A stretch of DNA of 64,000 bases from Spirochaeta sp. UBA5339. GTDB taxonomy: Bacteria > Spirochaetota > Spirochaetia > DSM-2461. The translations under genes were made by a program, and so were the position numbers. How positions within the stretch are numbered: the first letter of the stretch is position 1; each line of letters opens with the position of its first letter. Below the pieces are notes generated by a model. The model did no database searches. It was not told where the DNA came from and saw only the letters and a list, made by a program, of their open reading frames with translations. The stretch spans positions 24,356 through 88,355 of the forward strand of contig DHQL01000004.1 of the NCBI GenBank assembly GCA_002408085.1, given 5' to 3'. Below, in pieces: positions 34,107 to 42,158 of the stretch.

Positions 34107-35747
34107 TTAACTCCTGTACTTCTTGTAGATCCTGTAGTTTTTAAAGCCCCCGGAGATGTTGTACACCTCGGTGAACCCGGCGTTGATCAGAACATTCTGT
34201 GCGGCGTTGCCGGTAACACCCTTGTTGCAGTGGGTGATGGTGGGCTTTGTTTTGTCCAGCTCCTCCATCTTCTCCCTGAGAACCGCCAGGGGAATATTCA
34301 GTGCACCATCGATATGACCCTTTTCATAGTCCTTTTTAGATCGGACATCGATAATCTGATAATTATCCTCACTCCCCAGAAGCCTTTCGGGGGTAATGAT
34401 CCGTCTGCCGCGGTTCAGGGCGTTGCTCAGAATCATCCCTGTATACATAACAGGGTCCTTGGTGGTGGAGAAGGGGGGTGCATAGGAGAGATCCAGATGG
34501 AAGAGGTCATCCACCGTCGCCCCGAAGGTGATGGCTGTAACAAAGACGTCCAGTCTCTTGTCGACTCCTCTCTCTCCGATAATCTGAACTCCCAGAACCT
34601 TTCCTGTCTTCCTGTCGGCCAGGGCCTTGATAACCATCTCTCTGGACTCGGGAAGATACTTGCTCTGGTTCTCCTTGATATTGTGGATCACCTCCACATC
34701 ATAGCCCTCGGCTTCGGCGTCTCTCTGTCCCATACCGGTAAAGCCGATTTCAAGGTCAAAGAACCGGACGATCCCCGTTCCCAGGGCACCCCGGAATTTC
34801 AGGTCTCCCCCGCTACAGGAGTCTCCGGCAATCCGTCCCATCTTGTTGGCTGTTGAGCCCATGGGGCGGTACATGGGTTTGCCCGTGGCCGCGGACCAGA
34901 CTTCGGCGCAGTCTCCCACGGCCTTGATGCCGGGTACCGAGGTATTCATCCGGTCATCCACCTTAATGGCCCCGGTCTCACCAAGGACTATGGAGGCCTC
35001 TTCGGCCAGTTCTGTCTCGGGTCTGACACCGGCGGATACGACAACAAGGTCGGCATCAAAGGATTTTCCGGATCTGGTTGTTACCGATTTTTCATCGATG
35101 GTGCTGACCAGCTCTCCCGGATTATAGCTCAGCTCCTTAGAGTGGAAGTAGTCCTCGATCCAGATGCTCATATCATCATCCAGAACGGGCATAAGGCTCT
35201 CTTTCGCCTCGATCAGCTCTGTTCTGATGCCCCTCTCACTCAGGTTCTCAAAGATCTCCAGACCGATAAAACCGGCTCCGATAACCACGGCAGTTTCGGG
35301 CTTCTCCTTTTCAATAAAGGAGTTGAGGGCCAGGGTGTCCTCCATGGTCTTCAGGGTGAATACATGGTTCTTCTCCACTCCCCCAATGGGAGGAATCAAG
35401 GTGCTGCTTCCGGTGGCCAGAACCAGGTCGTCATAACTCTCGATAAAGACCTCTCCGGTGTTCAGGTTCTCTACTTCCAGAACCTTCTCCTCTGTCCGGA
35501 TCTTCAGGACCTTATGGCGGATTAGGATATCGATCTGAAAGCGCTTGGCAAACCAGGCGGGGTCCCGGGGGGTCAGATCCTCCGCCGACACATCTTCCCG
35601 GCCGATAAAGTAGGGCATGCCGCAGGTAGAGTAGGAGATAAACTCTCCCTTTTCAAAGATCAGGATCTCCCTATCTTCGTCGTTTCTTCTCAGCTTGGCA
35701 GCCACCGAGGTTCCTGCCGCTACGGCTCCGATAATAACGGTTTTCAT
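34107..35747 (-). CDS. CoA-disulfide reductase-type flavoprotein fused to a rhodanese domain
   Basis: The 546-residue fusion has an FAD-binding N-terminus (VIIGAVAAGTSVAAKLRR), the single redox Cys42 in ISYSTCGMPYF typical of CoA-disulfide reductases and NADH oxidases, and an NAD fold (VVIGAGFIGLEIFENL near 155). A C-terminal rhodanese domain from about 455 has Cys507 in THCNKGVTGNAAQ. It would reduce CoA-disulfides, persulfides or polysulfides with NAD(P)H. Placement between acr3 and arsC suggests supplying low-molecular-weight thiol to arsenate reduction, or repairing arsenite-bound thiols. The latter two roles are inference. Confidence 0.9.
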   Translation of the reverse strand: MKTVIIGAVAAGTSVAAKLRRNDEDREILIFEKGEFISYSTCGMPYFIGREDVSAEDLTPRDPAWFAKRFQIDILIRHKVLKIRTEEKVLEVENLNTGEVFIESYDDLVLATGSSTLIPPIGGVEKNHVFTLKTMEDTLALNSFIEKEKPETAVVIGAGFIGLEIFENLSERGIRTELIEAKESLMPVLDDDMSIWIEDYFHSKELSYNPGELVSTIDEKSVTTRSGKSFDADLVVVSAGVRPETELAEEASIVLGETGAIKVDDRMNTSVPGIKAVGDCAEVWSAATGKPMYRPMGSTANKMGRIAGDSCSGGDLKFRGALGTGIVRFFDLEIGFTGMGQRDAEAEGYDVEVIHNIKENQSKYLPESREMVIKALADRKTGKVLGVQIIGERGVDKRLDVFVTAITFGATVDDLFHLDLSYAPPFSTTKDPVMYTGMILSNALNRGRRIITPERLLGSEDNYQIIDVRSKKDYEKGHIDGALNIPLAVLREKMEELDKTKPTITHCNKGVTGNAAQNVLINAGFTEVYNISGGFKNYRIYKKYRS

Positions 35748-35748
35748 C

Positions 35749-36798
35749 TTATGCTGTCTCCAGTTGGGGATATCTGCTTCGCATTGATCTTGCTATTTTT
35801 ACAAGGCTCAGCATGACGGGAACTTCCACAAGAACGCCGACCACGGTGGCCAGGGTTGCTCCCGAGGATAGTCCGAAAAGGCTGATAGCCACAGCCACTG
35901 CCAGTTCAAAAAAGTTGGATGCTCCGATCATACCGGAGGGAGCCGCCACCTGATAGGGGACCTTCCAGAGCTTTGACCAGCCGAAGCCCAGAAAGAAGAT
36001 CAAATAGGTCTGAATGATCAGGGGAACGGCGATAAGGATGATGGAGACAGGGTTGGCCAGAATGGTCTCCCCCTGAAAGGAGAAGATGATGACCAGAGTC
36101 AGAAGCAGTCCCGCCTCTGTGATGCCGTCGAACCTGCTGCAGAACTCATTCTCAAACCACTCTGTTGTATGCTTTTTCAGCAGAAGAGAGCGGGTAAAGA
36201 ATCCCGCGGTCAGAGGGATGACCACAAAGAGAACCACCGAGAGAAAGAGAGTATCCATAGGAACATGCACATTGCTTACCCCAAGCAGCAGAGCCACGAT
36301 GGGGGCAAAGGCCACAAGTATGATCAGGTCGTTTACCGCAACCTGTACAACCGTGTATCCGGGATCACCGTCGGAGAGGTAGCTCCACACAAAAACCATG
36401 GCCGTACAGGGGGCCGCTCCCAGAAGCACAGCTCCTGCGATGTAGTCTGTGGCCAGGAGTTCCGGGATAAAGGCCCTGAAGACGACCTTCAGGAAAAACC
36501 AGGAGATCAGGTACATGGTAAAGGGCTTGATCAGCCAGTTGATGACAAGAGTGATAATCAGGCCTTTGGGTTTCTTTCCCGCATTGACGATGCTCTTGAA
36601 GTCAACCTTGAGCATCATGGGAAAGATCATCAGCCAGATCAGGACTGCTACGGGAATGGAGACATTGGCATACTCCATCTGGCCCAGGAATTCGGGAACC
36701 TGAGGAAACAATACACCTATGGCGACTCCCAGGATGATACAGAGGGCGACCCAGAGGCTTAGATATTTGGCAAAAAAACCGATCTTCTTTTCGGACAT
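35749..36798 (-). CDS. acr3: ACR3 family arsenite efflux transporter
   Basis: The 349-residue membrane protein has about ten helices and the ACR3 hallmark GAAPCTAMVFVWSYLSDGD with its conserved Cys, plus APSGMIGASNFFELAVAVA. It exports arsenite using the proton gradient. The second ATG (36798) is chosen because AAGGAG lies seven bases upstream; the first, at 36804, is too close. Only one base separates it from the flavoprotein gene. The promoter overlaps a palindrome next to arsR. Confidence 0.93.
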   Translation of the reverse strand: MSEKKIGFFAKYLSLWVALCIILGVAIGVLFPQVPEFLGQMEYANVSIPVAVLIWLMIFPMMLKVDFKSIVNAGKKPKGLIITLVINWLIKPFTMYLISWFFLKVVFRAFIPELLATDYIAGAVLLGAAPCTAMVFVWSYLSDGDPGYTVVQVAVNDLIILVAFAPIVALLLGVSNVHVPMDTLFLSVVLFVVIPLTAGFFTRSLLLKKHTTEWFENEFCSRFDGITEAGLLLTLVIIFSFQGETILANPVSIILIAVPLIIQTYLIFFLGFGWSKLWKVPYQVAAPSGMIGASNFFELAVAVAISLFGLSSGATLATVVGVLVEVPVMLSLVKIARSMRSRYPQLETA

Positions 36799-36819
36799 TT
36801 TCATTCTCCTTCAATAGGA

Positions 36820-36850
36820 ATTATATTGGCAATTTGGCAAAAATGCCAAA
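36820..36850 (-). promoter_or_regulatory. acr3 promoter with overlapping palindromic operator
   Basis: On the minus strand TTGGCA (-35) and TATAAT (-10) are separated by 18 bases. The -35 is embedded in the perfect dyad TTTGGCA, AAAA, TGCCAAA at 36833-36850. The adjacent divergent arsR gene makes this the likely ArsR operator. Confidence 0.7.
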
Positions 36851-36901
36851 TAGAGTCAAGGATATATTGACCTAATCGGTAAATTTCATCACATTCTAAT
36901 C

Positions 36902-37255
36902 ATGAGTTATGAGAAGGAAAAAGGTCTGGCCGAAGCCAGAGCCCTGGTAATGAAGGCCCTGGCCCATCCCACCCGCATCTTTATGGTGGATCTGCTGACC
37001 AAGAACTGTCTGTCGGTATCTGAGCTCACCGAGGCGGTGGGGGCGGATGTTTCCACTGTATCCAAGCATCTTTCCATTCTCAAACAGGCAGGCATCCTTG
37101 TTGACCGCAAGGAGGGTAACCGTGTCCTCTACACCCTGAAGTGTCCCTGTATTATGGAGTTTGTACACTGCATCGATGATGTAATCTATCAGGATGCGGA
37201 GCAGGGGATCTCCTGTGTTCTTCCCGGAGCCAGAATCTCTGTGAAGAAGGGTTGA
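36902..37255 (+). CDS. arsR: ArsR family metalloregulator
   Basis: The 117-residue winged-helix repressor has ALAHPTRIFMVDLL (19-32) and recognition helix VSTVSKHLSILKQAG (50-64). The classical ELCVCDL metal site reads CLSVSEL, so both usual cysteines are serines. Instead there are Cys36 and a C-terminal group Cys81, Cys83, Cys90 and Cys105 (LKCPCIMEFVHC). An arsenite site built from the C-terminal cysteines is likely. It is divergent from acr3 and should repress both promoters. The stop overlaps the start of the next regulator (TGATG). Confidence 0.92.
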   Translation: MSYEKEKGLAEARALVMKALAHPTRIFMVDLLTKNCLSVSELTEAVGADVSTVSKHLSILKQAGILVDRKEGNRVLYTLKCPCIMEFVHCIDDVIYQDAEQGISCVLPGARISVKKG

Positions 37256-37938
37256 TGATCACCCAACGGAATCTGAATAATGACTTTACCGAGTTCCTCC
37301 CTGTTCTGAAAAAGTACTCCTGCGGCACTTTCTGCTGTTCGAGCCTGATGAGCTATGGAGAGCTAATTGATAAGCCCTATGCCGCCTACTATGTCCTTTC
37401 AGGAAGCTGCCGTCTTCTGATCGGCCGTTCTGACGGCCTGCGTAAGGTCAATGCAGTTTTACAAAATGGAAGTTTTCTCCAGCTCTACTCCCGTAGCCAG
37501 GCAGAATATGCCAGACAGATCATGATGTTTGAGCCTTGTCCCGAGGTGGAACTGCTGCTTTTCGGTCATCAGGAGTATGAGCAGATGCTTGTTGAGAATC
37601 CAGTGATTATGAGAAAACTGCTGACCTTCTATGAGGATCTGTCTGTTTCAGTTCAGTGTGATATGTACGATCTACTCTATACAGACGGTTATGAGAGGCT
37701 TGTCCGTTTTCTCAACCTTACAGCCAGTCAGGAGGAGCAAAAACTTACTGACACTTCGGCTCCCTGCATCATCTCGGCGACCCAGGAAATGATCTCTGAT
37801 TTTATTGCCCTGGATAGAACCAATGTTGCCCGTGCCCTGGGTGCTTTAAAGAAGCAGGGAATTCTTGAGACCCGCCGGGGACGGATCATTATTAACAGTA
37901 TCCCGGCTCTGCAGGAACTGGCTGACAGTTTTACCTGA
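37255..37938 (+). CDS. Crp/Fnr-type regulator with cysteine-rich N-terminus
   Basis: The 227-residue protein has a cyclic-nucleotide-binding-like barrel at about 20-125 (YVLSGSCRLLIGRSD, NGSFLQLYSRSQ). The C-terminal winged helix (ISATQEMISDFIALDRTNVA, RALGALKKQGILETRRGR) resembles FNR-class regulators. Near the start YSCGTFCCSS holds three cysteines in five positions, suggesting a metal, Fe-S or arsenite sensor. The ATG at 37255 overlaps the arsR stop, so the two are made together; a TTG three bases upstream is possible. The reductase gene 100 bases downstream is a candidate target. Confidence 0.8.
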   Translation: MITQRNLNNDFTEFLPVLKKYSCGTFCCSSLMSYGELIDKPYAAYYVLSGSCRLLIGRSDGLRKVNAVLQNGSFLQLYSRSQAEYARQIMMFEPCPEVELLLFGHQEYEQMLVENPVIMRKLLTFYEDLSVSVQCDMYDLLYTDGYERLVRFLNLTASQEEQKLTDTSAPCIISATQEMISDFIALDRTNVARALGALKKQGILETRRGRIIINSIPALQELADSFT

Positions 37939-38040
37939 TTTTTTACCTTTATGTAGTGTGCACCACAGAATTACAAGTATACCTCTGATACTTTATACAA
38001 CGTTAAAGAAATATCGATATAAAATTATCGGAGGAAGTAA

Positions 38041-39996
38041 ATGAGGAAAATTACTGCAGTTGCTTTGTCACTGCTGCTGGTTCTGTCCGGTCTGGCCATG
38101 ACAGGCTGTTCCGGAAAGGACAAGGGCATCAGTTTCAAGGCGGGAACATATCAGGCGGAGAGCCAGGGGATTGGAGGAATGGTCCCTGTTACCGTCGAGT
38201 TCAGTGATACGGAAATTCTCTCCATCACAGTGGGAGAAAACCATGAGACAAAGGGGATTTCAGATCCTGCTCTGACCAGAATCCCCGCGGATATCGTCAA
38301 GGGACAGACCTTGAATGTTGATACTGTCAGCGGCGCATCGGTTTCCAGTAATGCTGTTATCAGTGCCGTTATCGCCTGTATAGAACAGGCAGGCGGAGAT
38401 GTGGAAGCCCTCAAAGCCAGACCTGCTGTTGTTCAGACTGCCGGTGAGGATATTGAGAAGAGCGCCGATGTGATTATCATCGGAGCCGGTGGTGCCGGTC
38501 TTGCTGCGGCACTGAGCGCGGGAACCAACGGATCATCAGTCATTGTAATTGAAAAGGGTGCCAGCATCGGCGGGAACACCATCCGTTCCGGCGGTGGTTA
38601 CAACGCGGTGGACCCTGTCCGTCAGGCGGCCATCGATATGGAGCCCTCACAGATTACCGAACTGAAATCCATCCTTGATGTAGATCCTGCTTCCATCGAT
38701 GCCGACTTCAGTGGAACCCTCGAGGAGCTTCAGGGACAGATCAGAGAGTACCTCAAGGGGGACACTTCAGTTCTCTTTGACTCAGTGGCTCTTCATACCT
38801 ACCAGAGCTATAAGTCGGGTAAACGGACCGGTCTGGACGGATCTGAAATTCACGGAACCTATGAACTGCTCAATACAGTGACATCCCAGTCTCTTGCCGC
38901 CCTGGAGTGGGTCGCTTCCTATGATGACGAAACTGATATAAGAGACGATGTCAGCACAGTTCTGGGAGGACTTTGGCCTCGAATGCACTCACTGACCACC
39001 TCTGTAGGGCATGGCTTTATCTCTCCCCTTGAGAAGTCTGCAACCAAATTCGGTGCCGAGATTATGCTGGAGACAAAAGCGGTCGAACTGATTATGAGAG
39101 ATGGAAAAGTAAGCGGTGTTCTTGCTGTTAAGCCCGATGGAACAAAGGTTACTCTTACTGCCAACAAGGGGGTTGTTATGGCTACCGGCGGCTACGGTGC
39201 CAATCCCGAACTGGCCATGGAGTATGACAACTACTGGGCATGCCTAACCCCCGATATGCCTACAACCAACACTGCTCTGGCCACAGGAGATGGTATCATC
39301 ATGGGCAGGGAAGCAGGTGCCGATCTGGTGGGAATGGGCTACATTCAGCTTATGCCCAGCTCTCACCCTGTCTCAGGATCTCTTGGCGGCGGTGTCTGGG
39401 GCTCCGCAGATGACCAGGTATTTGTCAATAAGGAAGGAAAGCGCTTTGTCTCTGAGTATGAGAGCCGGGATGTTCTTTCCAAGGCGGCACTGGAGCAGAC
39501 TGATGGGATGTTCTGGATCATCGGTGACCAGATATCCTCCGGTGACCCCCAGCTTGGGGGTCAAAACTACTGGGGTAACTCCATCGATGAGCTGCTTAAG
39601 GACAAGAGCATCTACAGGGCAGAAACTCTTGAAGATCTTGCCGTGCAGTTCGGCGCCGATCCTGAAACACTTGTTGCGGAGATTGAGAAGTACAATAGCT
39701 TCTGTGAAAACGGTGTGGATGAGGATTTCGGAAAGGTAAGACTCGGTAAGAAGATCGAGGATGGACCCTTCTGGGCTACACCCCGTAAGCCCAGTATTCA
39801 CCACACCATGGGCGGTCTGCGGATAGACTCTGATGCACGGGTACTGGATACAGACGGAAACCCCATCCCCGGCTTCTATGCTGCCGGTGAGGTTACCGGA
39901 GGAATCCACGCGGGTAACCGTGTCGGAGGAAATGCCATTCCCGACATCATGGTATTCGGACGTATTGCCGGAGCCAGTGCCGCTGCTGAACTCTAA
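38041..39996 (+). CDS. Flavocytochrome-type reductase lipoprotein (FMN-binding plus FAD fumarate-reductase-like domain)
   Basis: The 651-residue exported enzyme has a lipoprotein signal with Cys23 (LAMTGCSG). An FMN-binding domain (about 35-110) has the flavinylation motif DTVSGAS, FMN probably on Ser100. The FAD-binding reductase domain from about 140 includes VIIIGAGGAGLAAALSA, ATGDGIIMGREAGAD and NRVGGNAIPDIMVFGRIAG. Such proteins reduce activated C=C acids (fumarate, urocanate, acrylates) in the periplasm. The segment equivalent to QTHPT of fumarate reductases reads QLMPS, so fumarate is doubtful. No haem motifs. GGAGG precedes the start. A terminator follows. Confidence 0.88.
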   Translation: MRKITAVALSLLLVLSGLAMTGCSGKDKGISFKAGTYQAESQGIGGMVPVTVEFSDTEILSITVGENHETKGISDPALTRIPADIVKGQTLNVDTVSGASVSSNAVISAVIACIEQAGGDVEALKARPAVVQTAGEDIEKSADVIIIGAGGAGLAAALSAGTNGSSVIVIEKGASIGGNTIRSGGGYNAVDPVRQAAIDMEPSQITELKSILDVDPASIDADFSGTLEELQGQIREYLKGDTSVLFDSVALHTYQSYKSGKRTGLDGSEIHGTYELLNTVTSQSLAALEWVASYDDETDIRDDVSTVLGGLWPRMHSLTTSVGHGFISPLEKSATKFGAEIMLETKAVELIMRDGKVSGVLAVKPDGTKVTLTANKGVVMATGGYGANPELAMEYDNYWACLTPDMPTTNTALATGDGIIMGREAGADLVGMGYIQLMPSSHPVSGSLGGGVWGSADDQVFVNKEGKRFVSEYESRDVLSKAALEQTDGMFWIIGDQISSGDPQLGGQNYWGNSIDELLKDKSIYRAETLEDLAVQFGADPETLVAEIEKYNSFCENGVDEDFGKVRLGKKIEDGPFWATPRKPSIHHTMGGLRIDSDARVLDTDGNPIPGFYAAGEVTGGIHAGNRVGGNAIPDIMVFGRIAGASAAAEL

Positions 39997-40022
39997 GGTC
40001 TCCTTCCTGTAGAACAAAAATA

Positions 40023-40058
40023 ACCCTCTCCTGCCTCGGCAGGGTGAGGTTTTTTTTG
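40023..40058 (+). terminator. Intrinsic terminator of the reductase gene
   Basis: Stem built from CCTC and CCTGCC pairing GGCAGG and GAGG around a two-base loop, with a bulge, followed by eight T residues at 40050-40057. Confidence 0.85.
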
Positions 40059-40127
40059 TTTATAAATGGATAAGCTATTTCCAATGGATAATAATTTGAG
40101 TCATATATCAATCCTCAAGAGGTTCAC

Positions 40128-40748
40128 ATGCACAAAAGAGTTATTATCCTTTTTACACTGGTTTCACTGATTGCCGCAGGGCTGTCCGCCCAGGACAGAA
40201 CCGTCACCGTAGACGGCAGAAAGATCATCCTCCATGATGACTTTACCTGGGAGTATGCCGATCTTGAGAAGAGGAAAGGCACCCTCCGGATTCTGGATAT
40301 CGATAATGAAGGAAAGGAGCTCTTTGAAAGCAGCAACGGCAGGTACAGGGCATCGGTGGATACGGGCTACTGGCTCCCCACATCGGGACTGAATCCCCAG
40401 GCAGAGCTTCAGTTTAAAAACCATGATGAAACGGCCTATGCCATGGTTATTCATGAGGGCCTGGAGATACCCCTTGCCAGCCTGAAGGAGCTGATGATTG
40501 TCAATGCCAACAGCCTGGATCCCAATGCCAGAATTCTGGATGTAGAACCCTGCCGCATAGGGACCCTGGAGGGGGAGCTGGTGAAGTACACCGCCCGGAC
40601 GGCGGGTCTGAACTTTATCTTCTACACCTTTATCACATCCCATCAGAACGGCACGGTGCAGTTCACCTGCTACACCCTGGACTCGGTGTTTGAACAGCTG
40701 AAGCCCGAGTTCATCGATCTGATTTCGGGTTTCGAGTTCGATCAGTAA
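40128..40748 (+). CDS. Secreted protein of unknown function
   Basis: Unrecognised 206-residue protein with a signal peptide (MHKRVIILFTLVSLIAAGLSA, cut before QD). The start of the mature part, RTVTVDGRKIILHDDFTWEY, is a motif I associate with small exported proteins of unknown role (DUF3157-like). The rest looks like a soluble alpha/beta domain (ILDVEPCRIGTLEGELVKY). It is alone between a terminator and a convergent gene. Probably periplasmic. Confidence 0.75.
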   Translation: MHKRVIILFTLVSLIAAGLSAQDRTVTVDGRKIILHDDFTWEYADLEKRKGTLRILDIDNEGKELFESSNGRYRASVDTGYWLPTSGLNPQAELQFKNHDETAYAMVIHEGLEIPLASLKELMIVNANSLDPNARILDVEPCRIGTLEGELVKYTARTAGLNFIFYTFITSHQNGTVQFTCYTLDSVFEQLKPEFIDLISGFEFDQ

Positions 40749-40819
40749 ATCTTCCAGTCAGTTCTACTCTTAAGCCACTGCCGAAGCCCCTCGGGCTTTG
40801 GTCAGCAGCGCCGTCTGAA

Positions 40820-41893
40820 TCAGCGCCGGCCCTTCTCTACCAGACCTCTGTCATAAAGATAGTCATGGAGAAGCAGATGGTTCTTCTCATCATACCCCGG
40901 CTCCAGGTGGTAGTTGATTGTCAGAGGGCCTCCATCGTTCTCCTTCAGGGTCTGGTCCATCCACCCCATTACGGCTCCGGGATCTCTTCCCTGGAGCAGC
41001 AGCTCCACGGGAGGCATCAGGTCCAGGGGGAAGTCCCGTCCTATAAGCTCTCTGACCTTTGAAACAGAGGTTCCCGATCCCGTATCAAGGCTGCCGATTC
41101 CCTCTGTCCGGCTCAGGGAGTCCAGCAGGTGATCGCAGTTGCCGCAGAAGTGGATTCGGACAGGGGCTACATTCCGGGCTATTTCAGAGAGGCAGGGCTG
41201 CAGAAAGGTCTCATAGTCACCGCTTCCCATCATAGTTCCCGAGCACTCTCCGATATGGAGGGAGGTCGGCCGGGCATCCACAAGGCCAGCAAAGTGTCCA
41301 ATAAGCAGGGACATGGACTCCTCATACCAGCGGTAGAAGGAGTGAACAAAATCGGGGTTGTCCATGGCGGTGAAGAAGAAGTCCTGTCCGAAGAACTTCA
41401 GGGCCGTGGTGATAAATCCGTGGATTGTGGCCCTGAAGCCCCTGTCCCAGAAGAAGGGGGGGATAACATTTGCCTTCTCACCGGCGGCAAGATCCCTTAT
41501 CTGAGTGCTCCACTCTTTAATCAGATCCGCCTGCAGAAGATCTGAGGGCGAGGGGAGTTCCTCAATCTTTTCCAGATCTTTCAGAGGTGTTTCTGAAATA
41601 TCAGCATCCTGATCGGGGTAGGGGATGAAGTCGGCCCCCAGAAGCATGCCGAGAATCAGGTTGGGCTGTATGCCGCCCACATAGAGAAGCTCCGGGGAGT
41701 AGTGCTCCAGGGAGACAAGGTTTGACTCCAGATTGTGGATTCTGTAATCGGGAAAACGTTCTTCCAGAAAGGCGGCGATCTCCCTGTCGCACTCTCTTCT
41801 GTATACCGGATCAAAGTAGTACTCCCTTGAATACTCAATTCCCTTCTCTCTATGGAGCCAGCCCTTTGATACGCTGGCCTGAATACTGATCAT
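40820..41893 (-). CDS. Uroporphyrinogen decarboxylase (URO-D) family protein, methyltransferase-like
   Basis: The 357-residue URO-D/MtaA-type barrel lacks the N-terminal HemE substrate motif. It carries the likely zinc site HFCGNCDHLLDSL near 253-265 and GECSGTMMGSGDYE near 221-234. Many such proteins transfer methyl groups between corrinoid proteins and thiols; others are uncharacterised and sit beside sugar importers. It is divergent from the sugar ABC importer with a 265-base gap. No corrinoid protein is adjacent, so the activity is open. Confidence 0.78.
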   Translation of the reverse strand: MISIQASVSKGWLHREKGIEYSREYYFDPVYRRECDREIAAFLEERFPDYRIHNLESNLVSLEHYSPELLYVGGIQPNLILGMLLGADFIPYPDQDADISETPLKDLEKIEELPSPSDLLQADLIKEWSTQIRDLAAGEKANVIPPFFWDRGFRATIHGFITTALKFFGQDFFFTAMDNPDFVHSFYRWYEESMSLLIGHFAGLVDARPTSLHIGECSGTMMGSGDYETFLQPCLSEIARNVAPVRIHFCGNCDHLLDSLSRTEGIGSLDTGSGTSVSKVRELIGRDFPLDLMPPVELLLQGRDPGAVMGWMDQTLKENDGGPLTINYHLEPGYDEKNHLLLHDYLYDRGLVEKGRR

Positions 41894-42158
41894 AGTAAGC
41901 TCTCCTTCCTCTTTATACAGATAATGGTAGACCCCGATCTCCCTGGGGTAAAGAAGGATAATAGCTGCGACCTTATCCTACCGATTTGAGGTCTGAATGT
42001 GCGGAAACTTCAAAAATGCAGGAAAAACGAGAAAAGGTATGATGTTGTGTCATACCTTTTTCGGCCTTTCCGGCTCAGGGAGGCAGGAAATCAGGACCTA
42101 TATTCATACTGTTCATTTTAATGGAGAGGGGGCACAATTTTCACAAGGAGTAATAGCT
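41894..42158 (+). promoter_or_regulatory. Leader of the sugar importer operon with a perfect 11-bp hairpin at 42032-42060
   Basis: AAAAGGTATGA, seven bases, TCATACCTTTT forms a perfect stem ending in a short T-run, about 100 bases upstream of the permease start. It could be an attenuator-type terminator or a repressor operator. A long in-frame extension of the permease gene reaches 41997 through this stem but has no ribosome-binding site. Confidence 0.5.

Noticed and set aside
36169..36762. 197-codon plus-strand frame opposite acr3
   Set aside because: Highly charged, repetitive translation typical of the antisense of a membrane protein; no start signals.
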